Part shown: positions 8,246 to 15,797 of the stretch, in pieces
How the letters are laid out: every line of letters starts with the position of its first letter
How positions within the stretch are numbered: position 1 is the stretch's first letter
NCBI GenBank assembly: GCA_002339325.1
Contig: DDKK01000003.1
Location: 1 to 55,417 of the forward strand
DNA: 55,417 nucleotides
Reading direction: 5' to 3'
Source of the DNA: Nitrospiraceae bacterium UBA2600
GTDB lineage: Bacteria > Nitrospirota > Thermodesulfovibrionia > Thermodesulfovibrionales > Thermodesulfovibrionaceae
Position numbers and translations under genes: made by a program
The notes under the pieces: generated by a model
Databases searched by the model: none
The model's input: only the letters and a program-made list of their open reading frames with translations
What the model was told of the DNA's origin: nothing

Positions 8246-8505
8246 GATTGCCCTCCATTTTGTCTTTCCATTTCTTCTATAAACTTGAGAAATTTTTCTA
8301 AATTCTCTTTTGCCTTTTTCTCAGCTTCCTCTAAAGGATATCCATCCTGAAGATAGGCTTTTAAAAACTCCATTTCCTGTTCTTCTCTGGTAGTATTCTC
8401 ATCACCAAGATTGATTATTCGGAAGTAGAATTTATCCTTTATCATGGTTTCAATCAGTGCTCTTTCTATTTCATTGGGCTTATACTTAAACTTAGACTCT
8501 CCCAT
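8233..8505 (-). CDS. Small charged hypothetical protein, first gene of the par-like operon
   Basis: 90 aa with a helical, Lys/Glu-rich second half. It shares the EEQEME...YLQDGYPLEEAEKKA block with the 113-aa protein at 7685-8026, so the two are paralogues of different length. It is first in the minus-strand operon 8505 to 5613, behind a good sigma-70 promoter (8556-8585) that overlaps a palindrome. No known domain was recognised. Confidence 0.68.
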   Translation of the reverse strand: MGESKFKYKPNEIERALIETMIKDKFYFRIINLGDENTTREEQEMEFLKAYLQDGYPLEEAEKKAKENLEKFLKFIEEMERQNGGQSCIH

Positions 8506-8544
8506 AAATAACCCCCTATATTTTTCTTCTTGTCAAAGAGCAAA

Positions 8545-8585
8545 CATATATTATTATAATATATGCAATGTATATATTTTGTCAA
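8545..8585 (-). promoter_or_regulatory. Sigma-70 promoter with overlapping palindromic operator for the par-like operon
   Basis: On the minus strand TTGACA (8585-8580), an 18-bp spacer and TATTAT (8561-8556) form a near-consensus promoter. The -10 lies inside a perfect 21-bp palindrome, CATATATTAT-T-ATAATATATG (8545-8565). A second 21-bp palindrome with CATATA/TATATG-type ends occurs at 9117-9137; the CopG-like gene sits between the two. This suggests autoregulated repression. Confidence 0.62.
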
Positions 8586-8676
8586 TCCTTTGCTAATAGA
8601 AAAAATTTTAAACATAGAGATAAATTTTTACTGATATGGGAAGTTAATAAATCATTAAGAGAATTTTTCTAAAATC

Positions 8677-8877
8677 CTATTCCCCTAAATCTTCTTGCTT
8701 TCCTATGCATTCATATTCATGAATAATTTTGGCGAATGCTTCTCTGGCAAGCTCTGTAACTGTTCTTCCTTGTTTTTCTGCAATCTTTTTTAAATCTTTG
8801 GCAATTTGCTCAGTTACACTTATATGTAATAGGATAGCTCTTTTGCGAACAGTTTTTTTCTTTTTCATAATTTTCAT
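8677..8877 (-). CDS. Ribbon-helix-helix (CopG/Arc-like) transcriptional regulator
   Basis: 66 aa. After a very basic N-terminus (KKKKTVRKR) the beta strand AILLHISVTEQ and helices IAKDLKKIAEKQGRTVTELA and REAFAKIIHEY form a complete RHH fold, as in CopG-type repressors of plasmid copy number or toxin/antitoxin operons. No toxin is adjacent. The position between two related palindromes suggests it represses the minus operon and the plus-strand gene at 9184. No clear Shine-Dalgarno precedes ATG 8877; ATG 8868 is an alternative start. Confidence 0.75.
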   Translation of the reverse strand: MKIMKKKKTVRKRAILLHISVTEQIAKDLKKIAEKQGRTVTELAREAFAKIIHEYECIGKQEDLGE

Positions 8878-9183
8878 ATTACACGCAACAATGATTGGAT
8901 TGCAAATTTTTTTATTCTGAAGGTAATATAATAATAGTTGAACTTAGTAGGGATTGACCGAACAGAATTATCAAATTTACCTCATTAGAGGTTTTTATCG
9001 TATTTCACATTATTTTAATTCAGTAGGAATGCCGAAAAAACTTTAAACCTTTCAAGTTAAAAGGGTAAGGGATATTTGCGTCCTTTTAAAGGTATTTCGC
9101 AGTTTTTTCAGGCATAACATATAAATTCTTTATATGTCTAAAGTATAAAACCTTTAACCTTTACCCAGAAGTAATATTTAAAT
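8878..9183. other. Repeat-rich noncoding region; candidate origin or control region
   Basis: 306 bp without a gene. It holds: a short hairpin ACCTC-ATTA-GAGGT followed by TTTT (8980-8997); an imperfect inverted repeat GCCGAAAAAACT (9031-9042) with AGTTTTTTCAGGC (9101-9113); several CCTTT/AAAGG units between them and again near 9150-9165 with GGGTAAGG or CCTTTACCC flavour; and a perfect 9+3+9 palindrome ACATATAAA-TTC-TTTATATGT (9117-9137). The density of short direct and inverted repeats next to partition-like genes would fit an origin or its control site. No replication initiator gene was recognised beside it. Confidence 0.4.
9117..9137. promoter_or_regulatory. Palindromic operator candidate upstream of the 112-aa gene
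   Basis: A perfect dyad with 9-bp arms (ACATATAAA/TTTATATGT) and a 3-bp centre, 47 bp before the gene at 9184. The half-site resembles the palindrome at 8545-8565, so the same CopG-like protein may bind both. Confidence 0.45.
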
Positions 9184-9522
9184 ATGAAACTTACAATTCA
9201 GCAATTTATTGAGTTCATATTAAGCCTATCTAAGTCAGACAGGCTAAAAATAATTTCTGGTGTCTTCAGGGAACTCTCTGAGACTGAAAAGAAGGAGGCA
9301 TACGAAGTCATAACTAAACAGTATTTGAAAAATGAGCGTTTATCTCGTATTGATGCCTGGATGGAATCCATTTTTACCAAGCACTATGATTACACACCTT
9401 ATAAAGTAGCTATGATGGGCTTAAATTATTTCAGAATTAATCGTAAGATGAAGCCCTTTATGATAGCCTATGCAAGAAAAGTAAAGGCAAGAGTGAGGAT
9501 GAGAAGGAAACTAAAAGAATGA
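9184..9522 (+). CDS. Small basic hypothetical protein
   Basis: 112 aa, MKLTIQQFIEFILSLSKSDR at the start and a strongly basic end (ARKVKARVRMRRKLKE). I do not recognise a family. The first ~45 residues look like a small helical bundle and the tail suggests nucleic-acid binding. There is no clear Shine-Dalgarno (the ATG follows AGTAATATTTAAAT). It lies alone on the plus strand downstream of the repeat-rich region and upstream of the structured RNA, so a role in replication or its control is possible but unproven. Confidence 0.6.
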   Translation: MKLTIQQFIEFILSLSKSDRLKIISGVFRELSETEKKEAYEVITKQYLKNERLSRIDAWMESIFTKHYDYTPYKVAMMGLNYFRINRKMKPFMIAYARKVKARVRMRRKLKE

Positions 9523-9560
9523 AAATTAATAATGTGTAAATATAAATTATAAAAAAGACA

Positions 9561-9589
9561 TTAATTAATTGTTATATAATTGTTATAAT
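9561..9589 (+). promoter_or_regulatory. Extended -10 promoter of the structured RNA
   Basis: TGTTATAAT (9581-9589) is an exact TGnTATAAT extended -10; TTAATT (9561-9566) lies 17 bp upstream of TATAAT as a weak -35. The predicted transcription start is about 9596-9597, exactly at the first base of the closing helix of the RNA. Confidence 0.6.
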
Positions 9590-9596
9590 GAAGTAA

Positions 9597-9720
9597 GGGC
9601 ATATGGCAAAATCTCCCGGCAGATTTGCTGAGAGAGTGCCTGGCTCTCAAAAAGTTTAGTCAGCGAGGGGTGGAAGTCTGCTGCATATGCTCCACAGGGC
9701 TACCAGGCACAGCCCTTTTT
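9597..9720 (+). ncRNA. Candidate structured RNA (~124 nt) with loop-loop pseudoknot and its own terminator
   Basis: Helices read directly: P1 GGGCATATG (9597-9605) with CATATGCTC (9684-9692); P2 GCAAAATCT arm (9606-9614) with AGATTTGC (9621-9628), one bulged A; P3 GAGAG (9630-9634) with CTCTC (9644-9648); a short CAGC/GCTG helix (9661-9664, 9680-9683); P4 GGGCT (9697-9701) with AGCCC (9711-9715) followed by TTTTT. The P3 loop holds GTGCCTGG (9636-9643), perfectly complementary to CCAGGCAC (9703-9710) in the P4 loop, so the RNA can form an 8-bp kissing interaction with its own terminator. GTGGA (9670-9674) could instead pair with TCCAC (9691-9695), opening P1. A matched extended -10 promoter precedes it. 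No known RNA family was recognised. Confidence 0.68.
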
Positions 9721-9735
9721 ATCATCACTGACAAT

Positions 9736-9780
9736 TGAAAATTCTCATGAAAATCAGTTCAGTTTTCGTGAGAATTTTCA
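9736..9780. repeat. Long inverted repeat (18-bp arms)
   Basis: TGAAAATTCTCATGAAAA (9736-9753) and TTTTCGTGAGAATTTTCA (9763-9780) are complementary at 17 of 18 positions, the remaining pair being a G-U wobble in a plus-strand transcript. The loop is 9 nt (TCAGTTCAG, itself a near repeat). No T-run follows, so it is not a typical terminator; it could be an operator, an RNA-processing hairpin, or the end of a small inserted element. Confidence 0.6.
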
Positions 9781-9902
9781 GCTGTATCAAGTGGTACTAC
9801 TGTACGCCTATCATTGGAAACTATGAGAAACGCATATGAACTATTAGAAAAATTATTTCCGAGCTTTATTGCTTGTGCCGCGCCAATTCTGTAAAAGCTT
9901 AA

Positions 9903-10040
9903 GCTTACAGAGTTTACTAACTTGATGCTATTGAACCAGAGCTGATTTTCTTTTTAGCTGAGAATGCTATTAGCGAATATTTTGATAATGACAGGATACC
10001 TGATGCTTCTTAGTGGCTCAAAAAATATCAAGAGATGAAC
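9903..10040 (+). pseudogene. Decayed C-terminal remnant of a type IIB topoisomerase-like gene
   Basis: The frame at 9921 reads LDAIEPELIFFLAENAISEY, then FDNDRIPDAS, a stop, then WLKKYQE. The intact protein at 30675-32810 has LDAVNPEIILKYSENTIMKF, then FDSNKIPDTKVWYDTFKKA near its C-terminus: 15 of 33 positions are identical. The relic carries stops at the residue before LDA and before WL, and nothing upstream of 9903 aligns. So a second, now dead, copy of this gene family once lay at the left end of the element, or this is recombination scar from a related element. Confidence 0.7.
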
Positions 10041-10267
10041 TTCATAGTATCTATAAATTATTCCTCAACTGTCTTTATCTTATTACTTTTGAATCTTTAA
10101 TCCCCTTTTTGTTAAACAATTCATACTAAAAGAATAAAAATAATATATTTTTCCTTATTTGAATTAGAAAAAAGTGATTTTCATTTCCTAAAATTTATGT
10201 TATTGTTCTAAAATTTAAGAAATTATAATTTTCCATAACTCTTAAAAATTCAAAAGTATAATTTTCA

Positions 10268-10297
10268 TTGCATATCATAAATATTTTTATGTATTAT
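10268..10297 (+). promoter_or_regulatory. Promoter of the sigma-54 activator gene
   Basis: TTGCAT (10268-10273), 18-bp spacer, TATTAT (10292-10297). The predicted start is only ~3-5 nt before ATG 10308 and no Shine-Dalgarno is present, so the mRNA would be nearly leaderless. Confidence 0.45.
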
Positions 10298-10307
10298 TAA
10301 TCATACA

Positions 10308-11816
10308 ATGGAAAGAATTCTTTTTACTTGGATTGGAACAACTGATTTAAATGCATCAAAGGGAATCTTAGATGTAGGAGTCGGACCTGTTTTAAGTGCT
10401 GTAGAGTCCCTACCCTTTCAACACATTGTCATCTTATCAAATTATCCAGAAACTGAGGAAGAAAATTATATAAAATGGTTAAAGACAAAAACAAATGCTA
10501 AGATTTATAAATATCATTTTGACTTATCAAGTCCCACAAATTTTGCTGAAATATACGAATCTGTGATTTTTGCTATTGATGACATAAAAAAGAAGCTTTC
10601 TAATAAAGATTTAAACTTTACATACCATTTGAGTCCTGGTACTCCCGCTATGGCTGCTGTATGGGTTTTAATTGGTAAAACTATACACCAAGCTGAATTA
10701 ATTGAATCATCCAAGGAAATAGGAGTTAGAAGAGTTGATATTCCATTTGATATATCTTTGGAATACATACCTAAAAAACAACTAAATCATGATGAAATTT
10801 TTATGCGACTTACCCTTGGACTACCTCCTCAATCCCCTGAATTTGACAACATAATTCATAAATGCAAAGAGATGAAATTAGTAATTGCTCAAGCACGCAG
10901 ACTTGCAATGTTTGATGTTCCCATTCTCATTCAAGGCGAATCAGGTACAGGAAAGGAACTTTTTGCAAGAGCCATTCATTCATCAAGTCAAAGAAAAGAC
11001 AAACCATTTATAGCAGTAAACTGTGGTGCCATACCACAAGAACTAATAGAATCTGAACTATTTGGTTACAAAAAAGGAGCTTTTACTGGAGCCATTCAAG
11101 ATAAAGAAGGGTATTTCGCAGCCGCTAATGAAGGAACGCTCTTTCTTGATGAAATTGGCGAATTACCTTTATCTGCTCAAGTAAAGCTATTAAGAGTAAT
11201 ACAAGAACAAAAAGTTACTAAAATTGGAGATACAAAAGCACAATCCATAAATGTAAGAATAATCGCTGCAACAAATCGTAATTTATTAAATGAAATATCG
11301 CAAGGAAGATTCAGAGAAGACCTGTTTCACAGAATAGCCGTTGGCTATTTATATTTGCCTCCGTTAAGACATAGACCTGGAGATATAAATTTACTTATTG
11401 ACCATTTCATTCAAGACATTAATAACAAGTTCAAAAATCTACCTAACTGGAAGAATAAAAAAATTTCTATAAGTGCAAGAAATTTTATAAATCAGCAAAA
11501 ATGGTATGGCAATGTAAGAGAACTTTACAATACTCTATTGAGAGCATCAATATTATTATCAGAGGAAACAATAGAAATAGAACACATTAAGGCATCTTTA
11601 TTGAGCTTAGAACAGAGAGAAGAGGAAACGATTCTTAATCGTCCAATAGGTGACGGATTCAGCTTAAAAGAAGTAATATCAGAAGTAGCAAAACATTATT
11701 TGGATAGAGCAGTCAAGGAGAGCAAGGGAAATAAGACAAAAATTGCTAAATTGTTAGGTTTTCCAAACTATCAAACAGTGAGTAATTGGTTGAGGAAATA
11801 TGGTTTTATTGAATAA
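10308..11816 (+). CDS. Sigma-54-dependent activator with RtcR/CARF-like sensor domain
   Basis: 502 aa. The N-terminal ~170 residues begin MERILFTWIGTTDLNASKG and contain HLSPGTPAMAAVWVL (107-121), the pattern of the CARF-like domain of RtcR, which senses RNA-derived ligands. Residues ~185-425 are a sigma-54 AAA+ domain: Walker A GESGTGKE (210-217), GAFTGA (257-262), Walker B LFLDEIGE (278-285). The C-terminus (NKTKIAKLLGFPNYQTVSNWLRKYG) is a Fis-type helix-turn-helix. In RtcR proteins the sensor domain restrains the ATPase until ligand arrives. No rtcA or rtcB is nearby; the downstream genes are a signalling/defence cluster, so the sensor probably drives that (inference). A weak -24/-12 sequence follows at 11817. 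Confidence 0.88.
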   Translation: MERILFTWIGTTDLNASKGILDVGVGPVLSAVESLPFQHIVILSNYPETEEENYIKWLKTKTNAKIYKYHFDLSSPTNFAEIYESVIFAIDDIKKKLSNKDLNFTYHLSPGTPAMAAVWVLIGKTIHQAELIESSKEIGVRRVDIPFDISLEYIPKKQLNHDEIFMRLTLGLPPQSPEFDNIIHKCKEMKLVIAQARRLAMFDVPILIQGESGTGKELFARAIHSSSQRKDKPFIAVNCGAIPQELIESELFGYKKGAFTGAIQDKEGYFAAANEGTLFLDEIGELPLSAQVKLLRVIQEQKVTKIGDTKAQSINVRIIAATNRNLLNEISQGRFREDLFHRIAVGYLYLPPLRHRPGDINLLIDHFIQDINNKFKNLPNWKNKKISISARNFINQQKWYGNVRELYNTLLRASILLSEETIEIEHIKASLLSLEQREEETILNRPIGDGFSLKEVISEVAKHYLDRAVKESKGNKTKIAKLLGFPNYQTVSNWLRKYGFIE

Positions 11817-11832
11817 TGGCATAGAATTTGTT
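11817..11832 (+). promoter_or_regulatory. Weak sigma-54 (-24/-12) promoter candidate
   Basis: TGGCAT-AGAAT-TTGTT keeps the GG and G at the -24/-12 spacing of the consensus TGGCAC-N5-TTGCA, but C at -12 is T. It lies immediately after the activator gene, as expected if the activator drives the downstream operon. It overlaps the TTG start of the next ORF, which would put the real start at ATG 11846. Confidence 0.3.
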
Positions 11833-14800
11833 TAAAAAAATTAATATGAAAAAAATTAAAAGAGTTATAGACAGAGATAAACTTAATCACATTTTAAATT
11901 CTCTTTATGAAATTAAGGTAGAATTTCAAATTGATGAATGGACAAACTATTTGAAAAATCCTTTTTTTAATATTTCAACCGGTGAACCAGATTTTGATGC
12001 AGGACAAGACGATGACAGACCAATTCTTGCAACTTTATCCTTATTGATGTATAAAAGAATTTCAGATTCTTATGTTTATTACAAAGGAAATTACAGAATT
12101 AAAATTCCGGATGGCTGTTTATGGTCAGACATGAAATCCTCAGATTCTTATAGTTTGTTAAATAAAGTTTCGAAAAATTTAAAGAAAATATATGAATTAA
12201 ACAATTTATTTACTTTTCAATACAAAAAACCTATAGTTAAAGCATTTGATTTATTAGATGATTTAAACATAATCAATACTGAAGCCCAAATTAAAATTTA
12301 CAACATTTTGAACAATATTAATTTATCTCCGCAAAATATATCAGATATTGAATTAATATACATTTTGGAAAAGTTTAATACTTCAACGGGAATAATAAAC
12401 GAGAAGTTGTTCTACGAAAATAAAAAAAGTTTTTATAATTTTTTTTATTATGAAGATGAATTTGGAATAAATGCTGATGAAAGTTTTTATTCTTATAATT
12501 TAAGTAGAGTGTGGAAAATCGAAATATCAAAAATATTAGAATTATTAGAATTTTCAGATAAAAATTTAAAAATATATTTTCACGATTTAAGTTGTAAATA
12601 TGAAGAATTAGAAAATCTTAAAATTTTCAGGAAAAGAAAAGACATTCCTTCTTTACATAGAATTTTTGTTACTGGTGAGTCAATGCTCCTTGAATTATAT
12701 AAAACCTCTGCTTTGTTGTTAAATCTATGCTTAATTTTATTGAACAGAAATGAAATAGAATCAACCAGTAATTATATTATGACAGTTGGAGGGGATAATA
12801 TTTTAGACGAAGCATACATTTTTGCATTAATGTTACCAGTTAAAATTGAGTCAATGTGGCATTTTAGTCTTTCAAATGAAACAGACCTCTTATCTGAAAG
12901 CGAAGCAGTTAATCTCCTGAACTCTGAAAACATAAAAAATAGAGAAAAAGCTATAAAATCCTTAGCAGTTCATGAAATAAAGAATTTTGATATCAGAATA
13001 ACAGATATCGATGTAATTGAAAAAATGGATGATTTACAAAGATTGACACCTTTTAAAAATTCCTTTAAAAACCCTAATGATACATCTGAAATAATACTAC
13101 CTTATCCGTTTTTACTGATAGATAACATTTTCCTACAAACAAAAAATTTTAAAATTTGGCTGTATTCTCTTATTCGCAAAAAAAGAATTCAGGGATTAAC
13201 TTTATATAATTCCTATGGTTTATCATTTTTGATTTTAAATTCAAATACAGAAAAAAAATTAAAATTCAATACTTACAAATCAATGTCATTGCAAGTTTAT
13301 TTTTTACCCTGGTTCTTCATAACTGATACTGATTACAAGCATAGAAAAAATTCATTCAAATTCATCTTTGATGATATTAAAAATCTGGTAAGAAGAAAAA
13401 AAATTAAGAAAAGAGTTCGCTCGAACAAAGAACCCTGGATTGACTTTTCAGACAATGATCAATTACATGAATTAGAAGAATCAATAAAAAAGGTCATTAA
13501 TGAAGAAAGGAATAATATAAAAATTGATTTTCTTGAAAGATTTAAAATTAAAAAGGGTAGTTTTGAAATCTCTTTAGATGAGGCACTCAAATCAGGATTT
13601 CATCTATTAGGATTTTATTATAAAAAACTACCTGAATTCATAGAAAAAAAAGAAGCAATAAGAATGAAAGATATTTGTAGGTTTATTACTAATACTTATG
13701 CTAATAATAGAAATGAATTAGCTAAAACTGGCTATCTTGTTAGAGAAGCAGATTTATCAAAGTATTTAAAATCAGCATATTTAGATGTAAAAAATCTCCA
13801 GAAAACAAAAAAAGGCGTTTTGATTGAAGATGAATGCATAGTATTATCTTTGAAAACTTTAAACCACGCAATTTTAAAGCCAGAAAATGAACCCATTAAA
13901 ATAAAACCAGGTAAAAATATTGTTATTATAATTCCAGACAAAACAAAAGTAAACACAAAATACCTCTACTACATCCTTCAAAGCCCCTGTGTATTGGAAC
14001 AATTAAATGGTTTTTATCCTGATAAAAATCCAGATGACCCTGTTGATTTTGAAATTTTAAAAAATGTCATAATTCCTCTTCCTTCCTTAGAAGAACAGTT
14101 AATCTATGTAAAATACATAGATGAGTTGATTGACTCTATAATGAAACTTCCAGAAAAACTCTCAAAAAAAGAGGATAGCTCTGAGCGTGCAGACGAATAC
14201 AAACTAATAGGATATGTTGCACACGAATTGAAAAATAAACTACCCTTTGTAAATGAATCTATAGATATAATAAGAGATTTCTTAATTGAGAAAAATTTAA
14301 TCAGTGAAAAGGCATTTAAAGATAACTCGTTTGAATACTACATTGATAAATCAAAAAAATTCTTAACCCATGTAAATGACATTGTAAGAACTGTCAGAGA
14401 TTTGTTGTCTGAGGACTTTAAAGAAGAGGATTTTGAGAAGACTAATATTTGCGACTTCATAAAAAAGATTGCACCTTCTCACTGTCAAATGGAAAACATA
14501 AGGATTGATTTCAGATGTAAACATCCAATATTTGCAAATATTCACAAAAGAGCTATAGAACTTGTAATTGCTAATTTAATAAAGAACGCCGAAACTCATG
14601 CATTCCCACCAGGAACAGAATATGCAAAAAATCCTCTGCTAATTTTTGAGATAAAAGAGATTGACAATCATATAATCATAGATTATATGAACAATGGAGT
14701 TCCCTTACCAAAGGAAATTGACACGGAATCTTTTTTAACTCCAGGTAAGAAAACATCAGACAGTAAAGGTTACGGTCTTGGAGGTGCAATAATAAAGAGA

Positions 14801-14908
14801 ATGATTAGAGAAGTTCACCGTGGAGAAATTAAATTAATTCACGATGATTATCCATTTCATTTACAGATAAAAATTCCAAAAAATAGAAATGAGGGGGTGG
14901 TGTTTTGA
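11828..14908 (+). CDS. Giant fusion: unknown N-terminal region, HsdS-like segment, histidine kinase
   Basis: 1026 aa. Residues ~1-600 match nothing I recognise; the order before an HsdS-like part made me suspect a decayed N6-methylase fold, but no catalytic motif is visible. Residues ~640-775 resemble type I specificity subunits, ending in PLPSLEEQLIYVKYIDELID (750-769), the hallmark helix start after a target-recognition domain. Then comes a histidine kinase: H-box YVAHELKNKL with H799, N-box IANLIKNAETHA (~912-922) and G-box GYGLGGAIIKRM (~980). The D-box reads MNNGVPLP, with Asn where ATP-binding Asp is usual. No membrane segment, so a soluble kinase. TTG 11828 or ATG 11846 could start it; neither has a Shine-Dalgarno. 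It overlaps the receiver gene by 4 bp. Confidence 0.75.
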   Translation: MFKKINMKKIKRVIDRDKLNHILNSLYEIKVEFQIDEWTNYLKNPFFNISTGEPDFDAGQDDDRPILATLSLLMYKRISDSYVYYKGNYRIKIPDGCLWSDMKSSDSYSLLNKVSKNLKKIYELNNLFTFQYKKPIVKAFDLLDDLNIINTEAQIKIYNILNNINLSPQNISDIELIYILEKFNTSTGIINEKLFYENKKSFYNFFYYEDEFGINADESFYSYNLSRVWKIEISKILELLEFSDKNLKIYFHDLSCKYEELENLKIFRKRKDIPSLHRIFVTGESMLLELYKTSALLLNLCLILLNRNEIESTSNYIMTVGGDNILDEAYIFALMLPVKIESMWHFSLSNETDLLSESEAVNLLNSENIKNREKAIKSLAVHEIKNFDIRITDIDVIEKMDDLQRLTPFKNSFKNPNDTSEIILPYPFLLIDNIFLQTKNFKIWLYSLIRKKRIQGLTLYNSYGLSFLILNSNTEKKLKFNTYKSMSLQVYFLPWFFITDTDYKHRKNSFKFIFDDIKNLVRRKKIKKRVRSNKEPWIDFSDNDQLHELEESIKKVINEERNNIKIDFLERFKIKKGSFEISLDEALKSGFHLLGFYYKKLPEFIEKKEAIRMKDICRFITNTYANNRNELAKTGYLVREADLSKYLKSAYLDVKNLQKTKKGVLIEDECIVLSLKTLNHAILKPENEPIKIKPGKNIVIIIPDKTKVNTKYLYYILQSPCVLEQLNGFYPDKNPDDPVDFEILKNVIIPLPSLEEQLIYVKYIDELIDSIMKLPEKLSKKEDSSERADEYKLIGYVAHELKNKLPFVNESIDIIRDFLIEKNLISEKAFKDNSFEYYIDKSKKFLTHVNDIVRTVRDLLSEDFKEEDFEKTNICDFIKKIAPSHCQMENIRIDFRCKHPIFANIHKRAIELVIANLIKNAETHAFPPGTEYAKNPLLIFEIKEIDNHIIIDYMNNGVPLPKEIDTESFLTPGKKTSDSKGYGLGGAIIKRMIREVHRGEIKLIHDDYPFHLQIKIPKNRNEGVVF

Positions 14909-15792
14909 ACAAAAATTATAAATTCACCTTTTTGATATTAGAGGATGATTCAGAATACTTTGAAGCTTTAGAGATGAAAGCAAGAAAGCAGCCTATTGAA
15001 TTTATTCGTGCGATTAATTTAGATGAAGCAAGGGAAATATATGAAAAGAAAAAATCAATGATTCAAGGAATTATTCTTGACGTAATAGGATATGCATCTG
15101 ACAAACAAGCAATTCCAGACGAGAGTAGTTTTGCTCTTGCTAAGGAATATTTTAGAAAATATGCTGATCACTTACCCATTGTTGCTCTCACTGGTCATCC
15201 AGGTATGGTTGAAAATGTAAGAAAGTGGTGGGCAGGAACTATTGAAGTCTTCTCTAAGAATAGTGATGAAGAAAAAATGTTTGAATATCTGATTTCTCAT
15301 GCAAAAAAGCTTGAATCAACAAAAATAATAAATAAACACAGAGAAGTTTTTGATTTAGTAAGAAAATATTTCAATGACGAAGCATTTGACATGCTTCTGC
15401 AATGTATCAGAAATATGGAGAATCCTGCTCATCATACAATTACTGGAATCCTTGCAAATCTCCGCAAATTGCAGGAGTATTTTTATATTGCTTTAAATAA
15501 GATAGACTCTAAAATAGTGCCTGATAATCTCATCTATCCCGAAGTTGATAACAAAAAAATTATAGCCCATCTAAAAGGAAATTTTGACCCTACTACAAGA
15601 ACAAACACCACTAAGTCTTATATTGAACACAACAGCAAATATGATTTTCTGCTTAACTACATTTATAAAATTTGTTCAGAAGCCATTCACGTAACAGAGC
15701 AAAACACAACCAAATATACCGTCCAGTCCATTGTCTATGCTTTCATGGATTTGGTTTTATTTTTAAAGAATTTTGAATCCAGTAAAAACTGA
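14905..15792 (+). CDS. Receiver-domain protein, partner of the HsdS-like/histidine kinase fusion
   Basis: 295 aa. Residues 1-~130 form a response-regulator receiver: acidic pair ILEDD (11-15), phosphoacceptor D59 in GIILDVIG, Thr in IVALTGH and Lys in VFSKNS. A loop after D59 (GYASDKQAIPDESSF) is longer than usual. Residues ~140-295 are helical with no DNA-binding motif I recognise, so output is likely through protein contact rather than transcription. A GGGGGTGGTG stretch precedes the GTG/TTG start region, and the gene overlaps the kinase by ATGA-type coupling, making a cognate two-component pair very likely. Confidence 0.82.
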   Translation: MNKNYKFTFLILEDDSEYFEALEMKARKQPIEFIRAINLDEAREIYEKKKSMIQGIILDVIGYASDKQAIPDESSFALAKEYFRKYADHLPIVALTGHPGMVENVRKWWAGTIEVFSKNSDEEKMFEYLISHAKKLESTKIINKHREVFDLVRKYFNDEAFDMLLQCIRNMENPAHHTITGILANLRKLQEYFYIALNKIDSKIVPDNLIYPEVDNKKIIAHLKGNFDPTTRTNTTKSYIEHNSKYDFLLNYIYKICSEAIHVTEQNTTKYTVQSIVYAFMDLVLFLKNFESSKN

Positions 15793-15797
15793 AAAAT

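Larger units (their letters stand above)
9781..10307. other. Noncoding stretch with a gene relic and an AT-rich promoter region
   Basis: After the inverted repeat, 9781-9902 shows nothing recognisable. 9903-10040 is a decayed topoisomerase-like C-terminus (separate entry). From about 10080 the DNA becomes very AT-rich with oligo-A/T tracts, leading into the promoter of the sigma-54 activator gene at 10308. Confidence 0.5.

Noticed and set aside
8729..8920. Hydrophobic ORF on the plus strand opposite the CopG-like gene
   Set aside because: It is the antisense shadow of the RHH gene, with no ribosome site and no family resemblance.
9606..9670. TPP riboswitch (GCTGAGA ... CAGCGAGGGG resembles its core)
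   Set aside because: The CTGATCTGG core helix is missing, spacing is wrong and no thiamine gene follows.
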